64,000 nucleotides of DNA from Acidobacteriota bacterium (GTDB taxonomy: Bacteria > Acidobacteriota > Blastocatellia > Chloracidobacteriales > Chloracidobacteriaceae): the NCBI GenBank assembly GCA_016208495.1, contig JACQXX010000088.1, positions 16,471 to 80,470 on the forward strand. Reading direction: 5' to 3'. The notes under the pieces were generated by a model that saw only the letters and a list, made by a program, of their open reading frames with translations, ran no database searches and was not told where the DNA came from. A program made the translations under genes and the position numbers. This document shows positions 32,193 through 41,400 of this stretch, one piece after another (position 1 is the stretch's first letter; every line of letters starts with the position of its first letter).

Positions 32193-35072
32193 ATGTTTCA
32201 CAAATTGCTTGTTTCACTGTCATTGTCGTTGCTGCTGGTATCAGTTTCATTTGGTCAGAGCGGGCGTGGCCGACCTCAACCACCACAACCGAAGCCACCG
32301 GCCTCGACGAAGCCGACAGCCACATCTCCCACTGGAACAGCACCTTCCGCAGATGGAAAAATTGCACCAGGTGGGCAGCTTTCTGACATTTCCCAGGTTG
32401 GGTTGACCAATCGGTATGTGTTTCGCAATGGATTGACGGTGATTTTGAGCGAAGACCACAGCACGCCGATTGTCAGCTTGCTGGCTTTTGTGAAGACCGG
32501 AACGGCTGATGAGCCGGAGGCTACTCGCGGCGTGGCCCGCGTGACAGGTGAAGCCTTGCTGCGTGGTACGACCGCGCATCCAGGCGATGGCTGGCGACAA
32601 CAGGCGGATTTGGCTGGAGCGCGATTTCAGGCTGACGTTGATCTGGTCAGTACCCGGATTGGCGCCAGCGGGCCAGTCGAGAGCGCAGCGACGATGGTGC
32701 AGTTACTGGCTGAAACCCTGATTCGTCCAGGGTTTACCGAAGCTTCTATCGCTCAAGCAATTCAAACGGTTCAGCGACAACTGGCCATTCAGGCCGAAGA
32801 TGCCGCCCGTCTGAGTGCGGGTCGCTGGTTAAGCACGGCATACCCTCAGCATCCACTGGGTCGGGCCGAAGTGACTCCGGAGCAACTTTCCGCCCTCAAG
32901 CCCGACGTGGTGGCGCAATTTCACACAGCGCACTTTACTCCCAAAAACACAGTGATTTGCCTGACGGGAGATATGATTGCTCCGGTGGTGCTCCGGACGT
33001 TCCAGCAAAGCTTCGGCGCCTGGGCGAGTACGGCGGTAAGTCCAAAATTGCCGGAACCAGGTCAAACGGCGCTCCACTATCAAGAAGAACGTGGGGCAAC
33101 CACGGCCTCCTGGGTCCATATCGGCTATCCGGTCGTGTTAAATGCTGAAGAATCAGCGGCTTTTGAAGTGCTGTGTGCCGTCCTTGGACGTGGGCGCGGG
33201 GCACGCCTGGTGCAAAGCCTGCGCGATCAGCGGGGAATTGTGTCCGACATCCAGGTGGACTATGTGACCAATCGCAATCTGGCTCATTTTCTGATTGGGT
33301 TGCGAGTCAAACCGGAATCAATTGATCGGGCCGAAGCCCTGACGTTTGAAATCATTGAGCGGCTCCGGCGTGAGCGAATTTCAGAAGCTGATCTACAACG
33401 GGCTAAATCTTTGCTGGAAAAGGATTTTCTGACGCAAATCGAATCAAGCCAAAATCAGGCCCGGACGCTGGCAAAGGTTGAAGCCACGGTTGGGTTTAAA
33501 GCCTGGACAACATCGCAATCGCGCATCAATCAGGTGACAGCGGAGCAAATTCGAGCTGTTGCCGCTAAATATTTAATGTTGCCGAAAGCAACCGTGCATG
33601 AATTCCAGTCGCCAACGGCGCCGCTCCGAACATTCACGCCGGAAAAATATGCCGAGACCGTCAACATTCTAGTTCCAGCTTCAGCTCAAACGGAAATTCC
33701 ATCCGAAGCCATTACCGATGCCAAAGCCGTTCCGATGATCAAACAGGGAACGTCCCGTCAGAAACAACAGGAGGTTGGAAAATTCATTGTGATGGCTCAG
33801 GCAGAACCGGTGAAGGACTATTCGACGCTTCGTGGGCCACGCGCTTTTGTGCGGGTTGACCCCAATCGGCAATTACTGGTGATGGGGCTGTTTTTTCAAG
33901 GTGGGCGCACACTGGAAGATGAAACCACGAGTGGCATGACCGAATTGATGTTGCGGTCAATGTTACAAGGGACGGCCAAACAGCCAGGTGATACCCTGGC
34001 GTCGGAACTGGAGCAACTCGGCGGGGAAATCCGAATTGTCAACGACCCTGATTATTTTGGATTGGAACTGGAAATCCTGTCGCGAAATGGTGAAGAAGGG
34101 CTCCGGCGGCTGGTGGATGTAATTGAAAATCCGACCTTCGATAAAGAAGCCGTCAAGCGCGAACGCGAACGCCTCCTGGCTGATCAACAGGCGCTGGCCA
34201 ATGCGGGAGGCGAAACAGCTTTGGATCTGGCCCGATCAAGTCTGTTTGGCCAGCATACCTATGGATTTCCTCGATTGGGTACCAACGTTGTGGCGAAAAT
34301 GACTGAAATTGATGTCCAGCGATGGTTGGAGCGCACCGTCAAACGACAGTACCCGCTGGCGGTTATCGTCGGAGATACCGAAGGTTCGGTATTGGTGTCA
34401 CGTGTGCTGGTGGATGGGTTCAATCGGGATGAAACTGACCGCTCGATCAAAGTTCGAGTCACCGAGCCAAATTCAAAACCAGTTGAGCAAGGTGGAACCA
34501 GCCTGCGTCCGGTCAGTCATCTGAATCTGGTCTGGCTGGCCCCCGAAGGTCAAAAATCAATGGCCGCCGAATGGCGGGTCGTCGCCGAAGTGATTGCCTC
34601 ACAGTTAACCCGCCAGGCTGAAGCTTCCAAACTGGGCAGCGCTATTTTTGACAGCCGGTATCTGCCACATCTGCAGTATGGCGAATTGATGCTGACTGCT
34701 GGAAGCACGGTTGCTGAAGCATCCAAACTCCAGTCAATGGTGGAGACCTTTATCAAGGGAATGGCCACTTTTGAAATTTCCGAGCCTGAGTGGCAAGGCG
34801 CCTGCCGCCGGGCTGCGACCCGCGAAGCTCAAGGGATTGAAACATTTTCAGGTCGCGCCCGAGCCTATGTGACGGCTGCATTTATGGCGTTGCCGGTTGC
34901 CATTGTGGAGCGCAATATTGAAAATGCCCTCCGAGCTGGGAGCGAAGATGGCAAAAACGTCTTTTCAACGTTGGGACAAAGCCTGCCTGGACGCGGGGTC
35001 ATCCGGGGCACAGCCCTTCCCGCAACACCTGCCGCCGCTCCACAAAAAGAAACACCCACTTCTGGAAAGTGA
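32193..35072 (+). CDS. exported M16-like (insulinase-fold) protein without zinc-binding motifs
   Basis: 959 residues with a signal peptide (MFHKLLVSLSLSLLLVSVSFG) and a Pro/Thr-rich linker. Two M16 halves are recognisable. In the first, NGLTVILSEDHSTPIVSLLAFVKTG leads to TRGVARVTGEALLRGT, and QFHTAHFTPKNTVICLTGD follows. In the second, LFFQGGRTLEDETTSGMTELMLRSMLQGT. In active M16 enzymes the corresponding site reads HxxEH; here it is RVTGE (about residue 117) and a non-matching TELML (about 580). So both halves lack the zinc ligands. Families pair an active with an inactive subunit, but no active M16 gene is adjacent. Probably a periplasmic scaffold or partner. Confidence 0.88.
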   Translation: MFHKLLVSLSLSLLLVSVSFGQSGRGRPQPPQPKPPASTKPTATSPTGTAPSADGKIAPGGQLSDISQVGLTNRYVFRNGLTVILSEDHSTPIVSLLAFVKTGTADEPEATRGVARVTGEALLRGTTAHPGDGWRQQADLAGARFQADVDLVSTRIGASGPVESAATMVQLLAETLIRPGFTEASIAQAIQTVQRQLAIQAEDAARLSAGRWLSTAYPQHPLGRAEVTPEQLSALKPDVVAQFHTAHFTPKNTVICLTGDMIAPVVLRTFQQSFGAWASTAVSPKLPEPGQTALHYQEERGATTASWVHIGYPVVLNAEESAAFEVLCAVLGRGRGARLVQSLRDQRGIVSDIQVDYVTNRNLAHFLIGLRVKPESIDRAEALTFEIIERLRRERISEADLQRAKSLLEKDFLTQIESSQNQARTLAKVEATVGFKAWTTSQSRINQVTAEQIRAVAAKYLMLPKATVHEFQSPTAPLRTFTPEKYAETVNILVPASAQTEIPSEAITDAKAVPMIKQGTSRQKQQEVGKFIVMAQAEPVKDYSTLRGPRAFVRVDPNRQLLVMGLFFQGGRTLEDETTSGMTELMLRSMLQGTAKQPGDTLASELEQLGGEIRIVNDPDYFGLELEILSRNGEEGLRRLVDVIENPTFDKEAVKRERERLLADQQALANAGGETALDLARSSLFGQHTYGFPRLGTNVVAKMTEIDVQRWLERTVKRQYPLAVIVGDTEGSVLVSRVLVDGFNRDETDRSIKVRVTEPNSKPVEQGGTSLRPVSHLNLVWLAPEGQKSMAAEWRVVAEVIASQLTRQAEASKLGSAIFDSRYLPHLQYGELMLTAGSTVAEASKLQSMVETFIKGMATFEISEPEWQGACRRAATREAQGIETFSGRARAYVTAAFMALPVAIVERNIENALRAGSEDGKNVFSTLGQSLPGRGVIRGTALPATPAAAPQKETPTSGK

Positions 35073-35190
35073 CCCAACCGTGTATTCTTTGAAAATTCTT
35101 TTTGAAGACCGTGTTCAACGGCTGGAACAACAATCTTCCCAAAACTAAATCGTGCACTGATTTGAGGGGTATTTCGCAGAGGAACGGGAT

Positions 35191-36036
35191 TTGAAACACG
35201 AATTATCAACTTTTGAGTTTGAAGTAGTGGTGTTGGATGCTGAAGGCAGTCCAATTGAACAGGGAACAGGTATTTCACGCCAGTTTGTCGAACGAATTTC
35301 AAGCACCGCATCGCTCGATATGGTTGAAATTCCAGGCGGTTCTTTTCTGATGGGGTCACCTGAATCCGAAGGTGATATTGACGAACGGCCTGTCCATTGG
35401 GTCTCGATGCCATCATTTTTCATGGGGAAATATCTAATCACTCAGATGGTGTGGCGTGCAGTTGCCGGCCTTCCAAAAGTCAATCATGACCTTGTACCGT
35501 CACCGTCGCATTTTGAAGGTGAGTTGCTCCCGGTTGAAAACATCAACTGGTTTGATGCGATGGAGTTTTGCGCCCGACTGACACAAGCCACCGGGCGTAC
35601 CTATCGCCTGCCGAGCGAAGCCGAATGGGAATATGCCTGTCGTGCCGGTACCACGACGCCGTTTGGTTGTGGTGAGACCCTCATTTCCGATCTGGCCAAT
35701 TTTGATGCCAGTTGCCCATATAAAGCCGAACCCCAGGGAATTTATCGCGCCAGAACCGTGCCGGTCGGGGCGTTTGGTGTGGCAAATGAATTCGGACTCT
35801 ATGATATGCACGGCAATGTTTGGGAATGGTGCCAGGATGTGTGGCACGACAATTATGAAGAAGCTCCAACTGACGGCAGTGCCTGGCTTGAAGGTGGGAA
35901 TCAGGAATTGCGGGTGCTGCGCGGTGGTTCGTGGGATTATGCCGGTTATGGCTGCCGGTGTGCGTTCCGGGATCGGGGGAATCCGAAAATCGCCAGCCCA
36001 TTTAATGGCCTGCGAGTCGTTGCCAGTGTGGAGTAA
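35191..36036 (+). CDS. SUMF1/formylglycine-enzyme-fold protein
   Basis: 281 residues, starting at a TTG with GAGGA about 9 nt upstream; no ATG gives a full family N-terminus. The first 40 residues (FEFEVVVLDAEGSPIEQG) resemble the short N-terminal segment of cyanobacterial members. The SUMF domain shows MVEIPGGSFLMGSPESEGD, RLPSEAEWEYACRAG, YDMHGNVWEWCQD, RVLRGGSWDYAGYGCRCAFRD and GLRVV. True formylglycine enzymes have a redox or copper cysteine pair in the segment after GGSW; the pair is not seen here. So it is more likely a family member of other function, for example a carbohydrate- or kinase-linked domain protein. Confidence 0.85.
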   Translation: MKHELSTFEFEVVVLDAEGSPIEQGTGISRQFVERISSTASLDMVEIPGGSFLMGSPESEGDIDERPVHWVSMPSFFMGKYLITQMVWRAVAGLPKVNHDLVPSPSHFEGELLPVENINWFDAMEFCARLTQATGRTYRLPSEAEWEYACRAGTTTPFGCGETLISDLANFDASCPYKAEPQGIYRARTVPVGAFGVANEFGLYDMHGNVWEWCQDVWHDNYEEAPTDGSAWLEGGNQELRVLRGGSWDYAGYGCRCAFRDRGNPKIASPFNGLRVVASVE

Positions 36037-36039
36037 TGA

Positions 36040-36330
36040 AAACCAGGGCTGAAGAAAACGGGCTGAAGAAAACGGACTGAAGACTCGCAGGCTCGGGGCT
36101 GAAGAAAACGGGCTGAAGACTCGCAGGCTCGGGGCTGAAGAAAACGGGCTGAAGACACTCGCAGGCTCTGGGCTGAAGAAAACGGGCTGAAGAAAACGGG
36201 CTGAAGACTCGCAAGCTCGGAGCTAAGAGCCAAAAAACACCTTGTCACCTTGTCACCTTGTCACCTTGTCACCTTGTCACCTTGTCACCTTGTCATTCAG
36301 TCACCCTGTCACCTTGTCGCCTTGTCACTG
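36040..36330. repeat. GGGCTGAAGAAAAC / GACTCGCAGGCTCGG array followed by CTTGTCAC array
   Basis: 36040-36218: GAAAACCAGGGCTGAAG, then AAACGGGCTGAAG and GACTCGCAGGCTCGG alternating at least five times. 36238-36330: CTTGTCAC repeated about eight times almost perfectly, then degenerate units. On the minus strand the latter is (TGACAAGG)n starting 4 nt after the stop of the dehydrogenase gene. Confidence 0.9.
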
Positions 36331-36332
36331 TT

Positions 36333-37301
36333 CTACCTGGGGGCCAGCAACTGGACCTTCATTATTCCAGGTTGAGCGGCAAAGCGAAACGCGTCGAGGG
36401 CTTGAGCGAGTGGGAATTCGGCGCTGATGAGTGATGCCACTTCGATTGTTCCTGATTCCAGCAGCTTCAGGGAGTGCTCCAGCCGTCCACACCGTGACCC
36501 AACCACAGTGACTTCGGGAACCACAAAATTCTCGGCTTTGAGCGTCCAGTTTCCGTGAAGCGTTGATTTCAGGATGATGGTGCCACAAGGCGAAACCAGT
36601 TCCAGTGCCTGAGCAAAGGCTTGTGAATTCCCGGTGGCTTCAATTACCACATCAACGGCCTGTCTCAAGTCGGTATCAACGCCTCCTTCGTCCAGTATCC
36701 GGGTCTGAATTCCCACCTGTTCAGCCAGTGCCCGTTTGGTTTCATACTTACCAATCAACAACGGGTTATAGCCACTTGCCTTGAGCATCCGGGCAATCAA
36801 CTGGCCAAGTTTTCCGTCTCCCAGGACCACAACTGATTGATCTGGTTTGATTACAACCTGTTCTAAAATTCGACAGGCTGCAGCCAGAGGTTCGGCAAAC
36901 ACGGCAACCGAATCAGATAATGAATCTGGGATAACGTGCAGATTTCTCAATGGAAGCGTGAGGAATTCGGCAAAGGCGCCGTCATATGACCGAATACCGA
37001 GTACCCGGCGCAGAGCACAGTGTCGGCTGTCTCCGCGATGGCATTCACGGCAGTTGCCACACCCAATATTGATGTTTCCAACCACGCGTTTGCCAATCCA
37101 TTCTGGATCTGGCGATTCTTCGATAATTCCAACAAATTCGTGGCCAAGGGTTCCTGAAAAGCTGGCATAACCGCGAGTGATGGCCAGGTCCGTGGCACAA
37201 ATGCCAGCGCGGGTCATTCGAATCAAGGCTGTACCGTCAGTTGCCGGCAATGAGATATCCTGCAGGGTAAGTTGATTGTGTTCAAAACGAAGTGCAAGCA
37301 T
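36333..37301 (-). CDS. zinc-binding alcohol dehydrogenase (MDR superfamily)
   Basis: 322 residues from MLALRFEHNQ at 37301; the longer open frame overlaps the divergent Sua5 gene and is not supported. The GroES-like catalytic domain has RAGICATDLAITRGY (Cys ligand), LGHEFVGIIEE (His-Glu), and the structural-zinc cysteines CGNCRECHRGDSRHC. The Rossmann domain shows VVLGDGKLGQLIA. It oxidises an alcohol or polyol with NAD(P); substrate unknown. It is divergent from tsaC, 98-115 bp between starts, so the two may share a promoter region. Confidence 0.9.
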   Translation of the reverse strand: MLALRFEHNQLTLQDISLPATDGTALIRMTRAGICATDLAITRGYASFSGTLGHEFVGIIEESPDPEWIGKRVVGNINIGCGNCRECHRGDSRHCALRRVLGIRSYDGAFAEFLTLPLRNLHVIPDSLSDSVAVFAEPLAAACRILEQVVIKPDQSVVVLGDGKLGQLIARMLKASGYNPLLIGKYETKRALAEQVGIQTRILDEGGVDTDLRQAVDVVIEATGNSQAFAQALELVSPCGTIILKSTLHGNWTLKAENFVVPEVTVVGSRCGRLEHSLKLLESGTIEVASLISAEFPLAQALDAFRFAAQPGIMKVQLLAPR

Positions 37302-37416
37302 GGTAAATCGGTGAATGAGCGAAATAGCAAAATAGCGAGGTTGCAAACCGTGAAAGTCGTGAGGGCACGTCTTTCTCAGGTCACACGCTCTTTTCTGAAT
37401 GGGGAGTTCAACAATT

Positions 37417-38448
37417 GTGAAACACACTGAATGCTGGAAAATCAATCCAGAGGATCCAGAACCCGAGTTGCTGGCAGCGGCTGGTCAGGCACTACGGGAT
37501 GGGAAATTGGTCGCTTTCCCAACTGAGACGGTCTATGGGCTGGGGGCGAATGCTCTTGATCGTCAAGCAGTTGCCGGTATTTTTGAAGCCAAAGGTCGCC
37601 CGGCAACCAATCCGTTGATTGTTCATTTAGCTGAGGTTGAACAGGTTCACACAGTTGCTGGCGAATGGTCAACTGTTGCAGCTCAACTTGCCGCCAGATT
37701 TTGGCCGGGACCACTCACGTTGATTGTCCCCAAATTGGAAGTTGTCCCTGATCTGGTAACGGCTGGAGGGCCAACCGTCGGCGTTCGGATTCCCGCCCAT
37801 CCAGTCGCACGGGCATTGATTGCGGCTGCCCAGGTGCCAGTTGCCGCGCCCAGTGCGAACCGGTTTACCCAGGTTTCGCCAACCACGGCCCGGCACGTCC
37901 TCAAAGGACTTTCCGGGCGCATTGATCTGGTGCTTGATGGTGGGCCCACCCACGTTGGTATTGAATCAACCGTGCTGGATGTCAGTGTGTCGCCGCCAGT
38001 ACTCTGGCGCTCGGGGATGATTTCACAAGTTGAATTGGAGCAACATATTGGCCCGATTGTGCTTCCTTACCAGCAACACACAACCGCGAACGTGTTGCCA
38101 TCACCTGGACAACACCGAAAACACTACGCTCCAAAAGCTGATGTTCATCTGGTTCCATATGCCGACCGGGTTGCCTTGCGGCATACCCTGGAGCGTCTTT
38201 TGCCCGACTCACCTCATGGTGTTCCCTCAATTGGGTACATCGCTTTTGAACCAGCGCCGCTGGAGCATCCCGCCATGATGGTCAAAGTGATGCCAGCCAG
38301 ACCCAGATCCTTTGCGCGAGAGTTATATGCCGTGTTTCACGCTATGGAAGATGCCGGAGTCGCCCACCTCATCATTGAAGATGTTCCGCCTGAATCAACC
38401 TGGAATGGCGTCCGCGACCGATTGCACCGCGCCGCCGTCCATTCATAA
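37417..38448 (+). CDS. threonylcarbamoyl-AMP synthase (Sua5/TsaC type)
   Basis: Makes threonylcarbamoyl-AMP from threonine, bicarbonate and ATP for the t6A modification of ANN-decoding tRNAs. 343 residues from the GTG at 37417 (GGAG ten nt upstream); an ATG at 37399 would add six. The YrdC domain shows VAFPTETVYGLGANAL, KGRPATNPLIVHL, WPGPLTLI, VGVRIPAHPVA and VPVAAPSANRFTQVSPT. After the linker GQHRKHYAPKADV comes the C-terminal Sua5 domain (about residues 215-343), so it is the long Sua5 form. The next gene's open frame overlaps its 3' end. Confidence 0.93.
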   Translation: MKHTECWKINPEDPEPELLAAAGQALRDGKLVAFPTETVYGLGANALDRQAVAGIFEAKGRPATNPLIVHLAEVEQVHTVAGEWSTVAAQLAARFWPGPLTLIVPKLEVVPDLVTAGGPTVGVRIPAHPVARALIAAAQVPVAAPSANRFTQVSPTTARHVLKGLSGRIDLVLDGGPTHVGIESTVLDVSVSPPVLWRSGMISQVELEQHIGPIVLPYQQHTTANVLPSPGQHRKHYAPKADVHLVPYADRVALRHTLERLLPDSPHGVPSIGYIAFEPAPLEHPAMMVKVMPARPRSFARELYAVFHAMEDAGVAHLIIEDVPPESTWNGVRDRLHRAAVHS

Positions 38449-41400
38449 AGGCAGGATTTCGAATCTCCTGGTTTGGGTCGCGCCGTTGATTGCAATGATG
38501 GTGTGGGTTCACTTTTCAGTGCCGGGAAGCCTGGCTGCCCAAACACCAAAATCTGAATTACGAACCCAGAAATCTGAGCAAAAATACCCGGTAACCTCTT
38601 CTGAATACTGGTTTTCATTGAAAAATACGTCCGAGCGGTTGCGTGCTCCCGATGCACCCGACGAAGCCGAACGGTTTTATCTGAAAAAGCGAGTTCCTTC
38701 CGGTACCGTCTTTCCAGTTGAAAAGTTGATGGCTGGAAAACGCCAGATCGTGTCGTTGCCTCTATTTTCCAGTCGCCTGGGGCGGGTGTTGTCACCGCGT
38801 GGCGATCATTTCACGCTCAAGGCGCAGGCTGGAATTTCCGGTTGGGAGCCGCTTGGACCAGGGAACATCGGAGGCCGCACCCGAGTGCTGGTGATTGATC
38901 CGGCTGAAGCTCAAACGCTCTATGCTGGTGCAACGTCCGGAGGCATCTGGAAAACCACCAACGGCGGTCAATCGTGGCAACCACTTGGGGATTTTCTGGC
39001 CAGTCTGGCGGTCAACGCACTGGCTCTGGATGCGAAGTCATCGCCAGCGGGACGTGTGCTCTATGCCGGAACTGGGGAAGGATATTTAAACTTTGCCGCC
39101 CGGCGCGGCGCCGGAATCTTCAAAAGTACCGACAGCGGTCAAAGCTGGCATCAATTACCGGCCACGACGACCCCGGAATTTGCCTACGTCAACGATATTG
39201 TCCTGAGTCCAACCGATAGCCGGGTGCTCTATGTTTCCACTCGAACTGGTGTCTGGAAAAGCCTGGATACTGGTGAAACCTGGCAATCAATCTTGAAAAC
39301 AGATGGTTCCGGCGGCCCAACTTCGACGATTGTTGAGACCCGGCAGGACACCGGCGCGCTCGATCTGGTGATTGAAGCTGATGAAACGACCCGGCAGGAC
39401 ATCCTTCTGGTGAGTTCTGGGAGTTTTCGCCCGGACGGTATCTATCGCTCAATTGACAGCGGGGCGACCTGGTCGCGAGTTTTAACGGCCTCCAATCTTG
39501 GTCGAGTTTCGATGGCCATTGCTCCGAGCAATTCGTCTGTGATTTATGCCCTGGCGTCACGGGTTTCCGGGCTTTTGCAGAATGTGTACCGCAGCACTGA
39601 CCACGGTGCGACCTGGGAAGCCCGCATCGAAGGCACCTTTGACCCTGATCGCCTGGAATGGTTGCTGCTGACCAACACGCTTTTTGCCAGTTACCGGGGA
39701 TGTGCTGGATTGCCAGGAGAATTTTTAAATCAAGGCTGGCACGACAACACGATTGCCGTTTCCCCAACGGATTCCAACACCATTTTTGTTGGTGGGATTG
39801 ACCTGTTTCGATCCGATGATGGTGGTCGCAGTTTCGGATTGATCAGTTACTGGTGGCTGCCGCGAACGTCGCCAAATTTTGTGCATGCCGACCAGCACGC
39901 CTTTGTTTTTGATCCTGGATGGAATGGTGGTTCAAACCAGACGCTCTATGTTGGGAATGACGGCGGTGTGTTTCGGACGACCAATGCGCTGGCCGCCGTG
40001 GCGTCAGGGGCCAATCGGGGATTGTGCTATTACGACCCAAGCATTCCACCCGCAATAGCCTGGACTTCGCTCAATTCGAACTACGCCGTGACTCAGTTTT
40101 ATCACGGAGCGGTTTATCCAGATGCCAGAGGGTTGATCGGAGGGGCACAGGATAACGGGGTACTCGTCGGCGCCCTCTATGAACCTGAAAACTGGCGCGA
40201 GATCATTCGCGGAGATGGCGGTTTTTGTGCCGTGGATCCAACCACATCTGGTGACACAACCGTGCTCTATGCTTCAAATATTGGTCTTTCGCTCGATAAA
40301 TCCACCGATAACGGCGCGAGTTTTACCAGGGTGACGCGTGGTATTCGCGATGATTTTGATTTTATTGCCACCTATGCGCTCGACCCGAGTACCCCGCGCA
40401 TTTTGTGGACCGGAGGTCGTCGTCCCTGGCGAACGACCGACGGCGCTGAAAGCTGGTCAGATGCCAGGGGTTCAGATTTTGCCACGACACTGGTGTCGGC
40501 CATTGCGGTGGCGCCGTCAAACAGTGCTTCGGTGTATATGGGGCTGGGTGGCGGTCAGGTTTTTCATACCATCAACGGCCTGGATCAGAATCCACGCTGG
40601 ACGGTTTCCGCCGGGCTTCCACAAGGGTGGTGTAACGGGCTGGCGGTTGACCCACAGGATCCAAATCGGGCATATGCCACCTTTTCAACCTTTGGAGTTG
40701 GTCATGTCTGGAAAACAGTTGATGGCGGCCAGACCTGGAAAAATATTGATGGCAGCCCAGGTCGAGCCATTCCAGATATTCCGGTCAACTGCATTGCGGT
40801 TCACCCGACATTGAGTGGGATGTTGTATGTCGGAACGGATCTTGGAGTGTTGGTGTCAACCGATGATGGTCAAACCTGGAGCCTGGAAAACACCGGGTTT
40901 GCCAATGCTCCGGTCGAGGTTTTGGTGTGGGAAACTACTTCGCCATCCGGGGAAGTCGCGTTGCCACCGGTGCTCTATGCTTTTACCTATGGACGCGGGG
41001 TGTTTCGGGCTGAAATCAATCTGGCGCCACCAGTCGCACCGACCGCTTTACGTGTTGAATTTACGTCAGGCAGCCTGGAGCTTTCGTGGACTGACGCTTC
41101 AAGCGATGAAACGGCTTTTGTGGTCGAGCGGAGGATCGGGTCTGATTTGTTTCGACCACTGGCGAGTCTGCCACCTGACACCAGCCGGTTTCAGGATCAA
41201 AACCTTCAGGATGGAACCGCTTATGCCTATCGGGTTCGGGCAAATAGTCCAGGAGGTCGGTCAGCCTATTCCAACATTGTGCAATTGACGACACCAGGGA
41301 TTGCCTCGCCCACCGAATTTCGAGTGCTGCCAATTAGCGCAACTGAAGTGATGCTTGAGTGGCGAGACAACAGTGACAATGAATCAGGGTTTGTGGTCGA

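Noticed and set aside
36238..36330. CRISPR array
   Set aside because: Units are 8 bp and continuous with no spacers; the same holds for the other tandem arrays.
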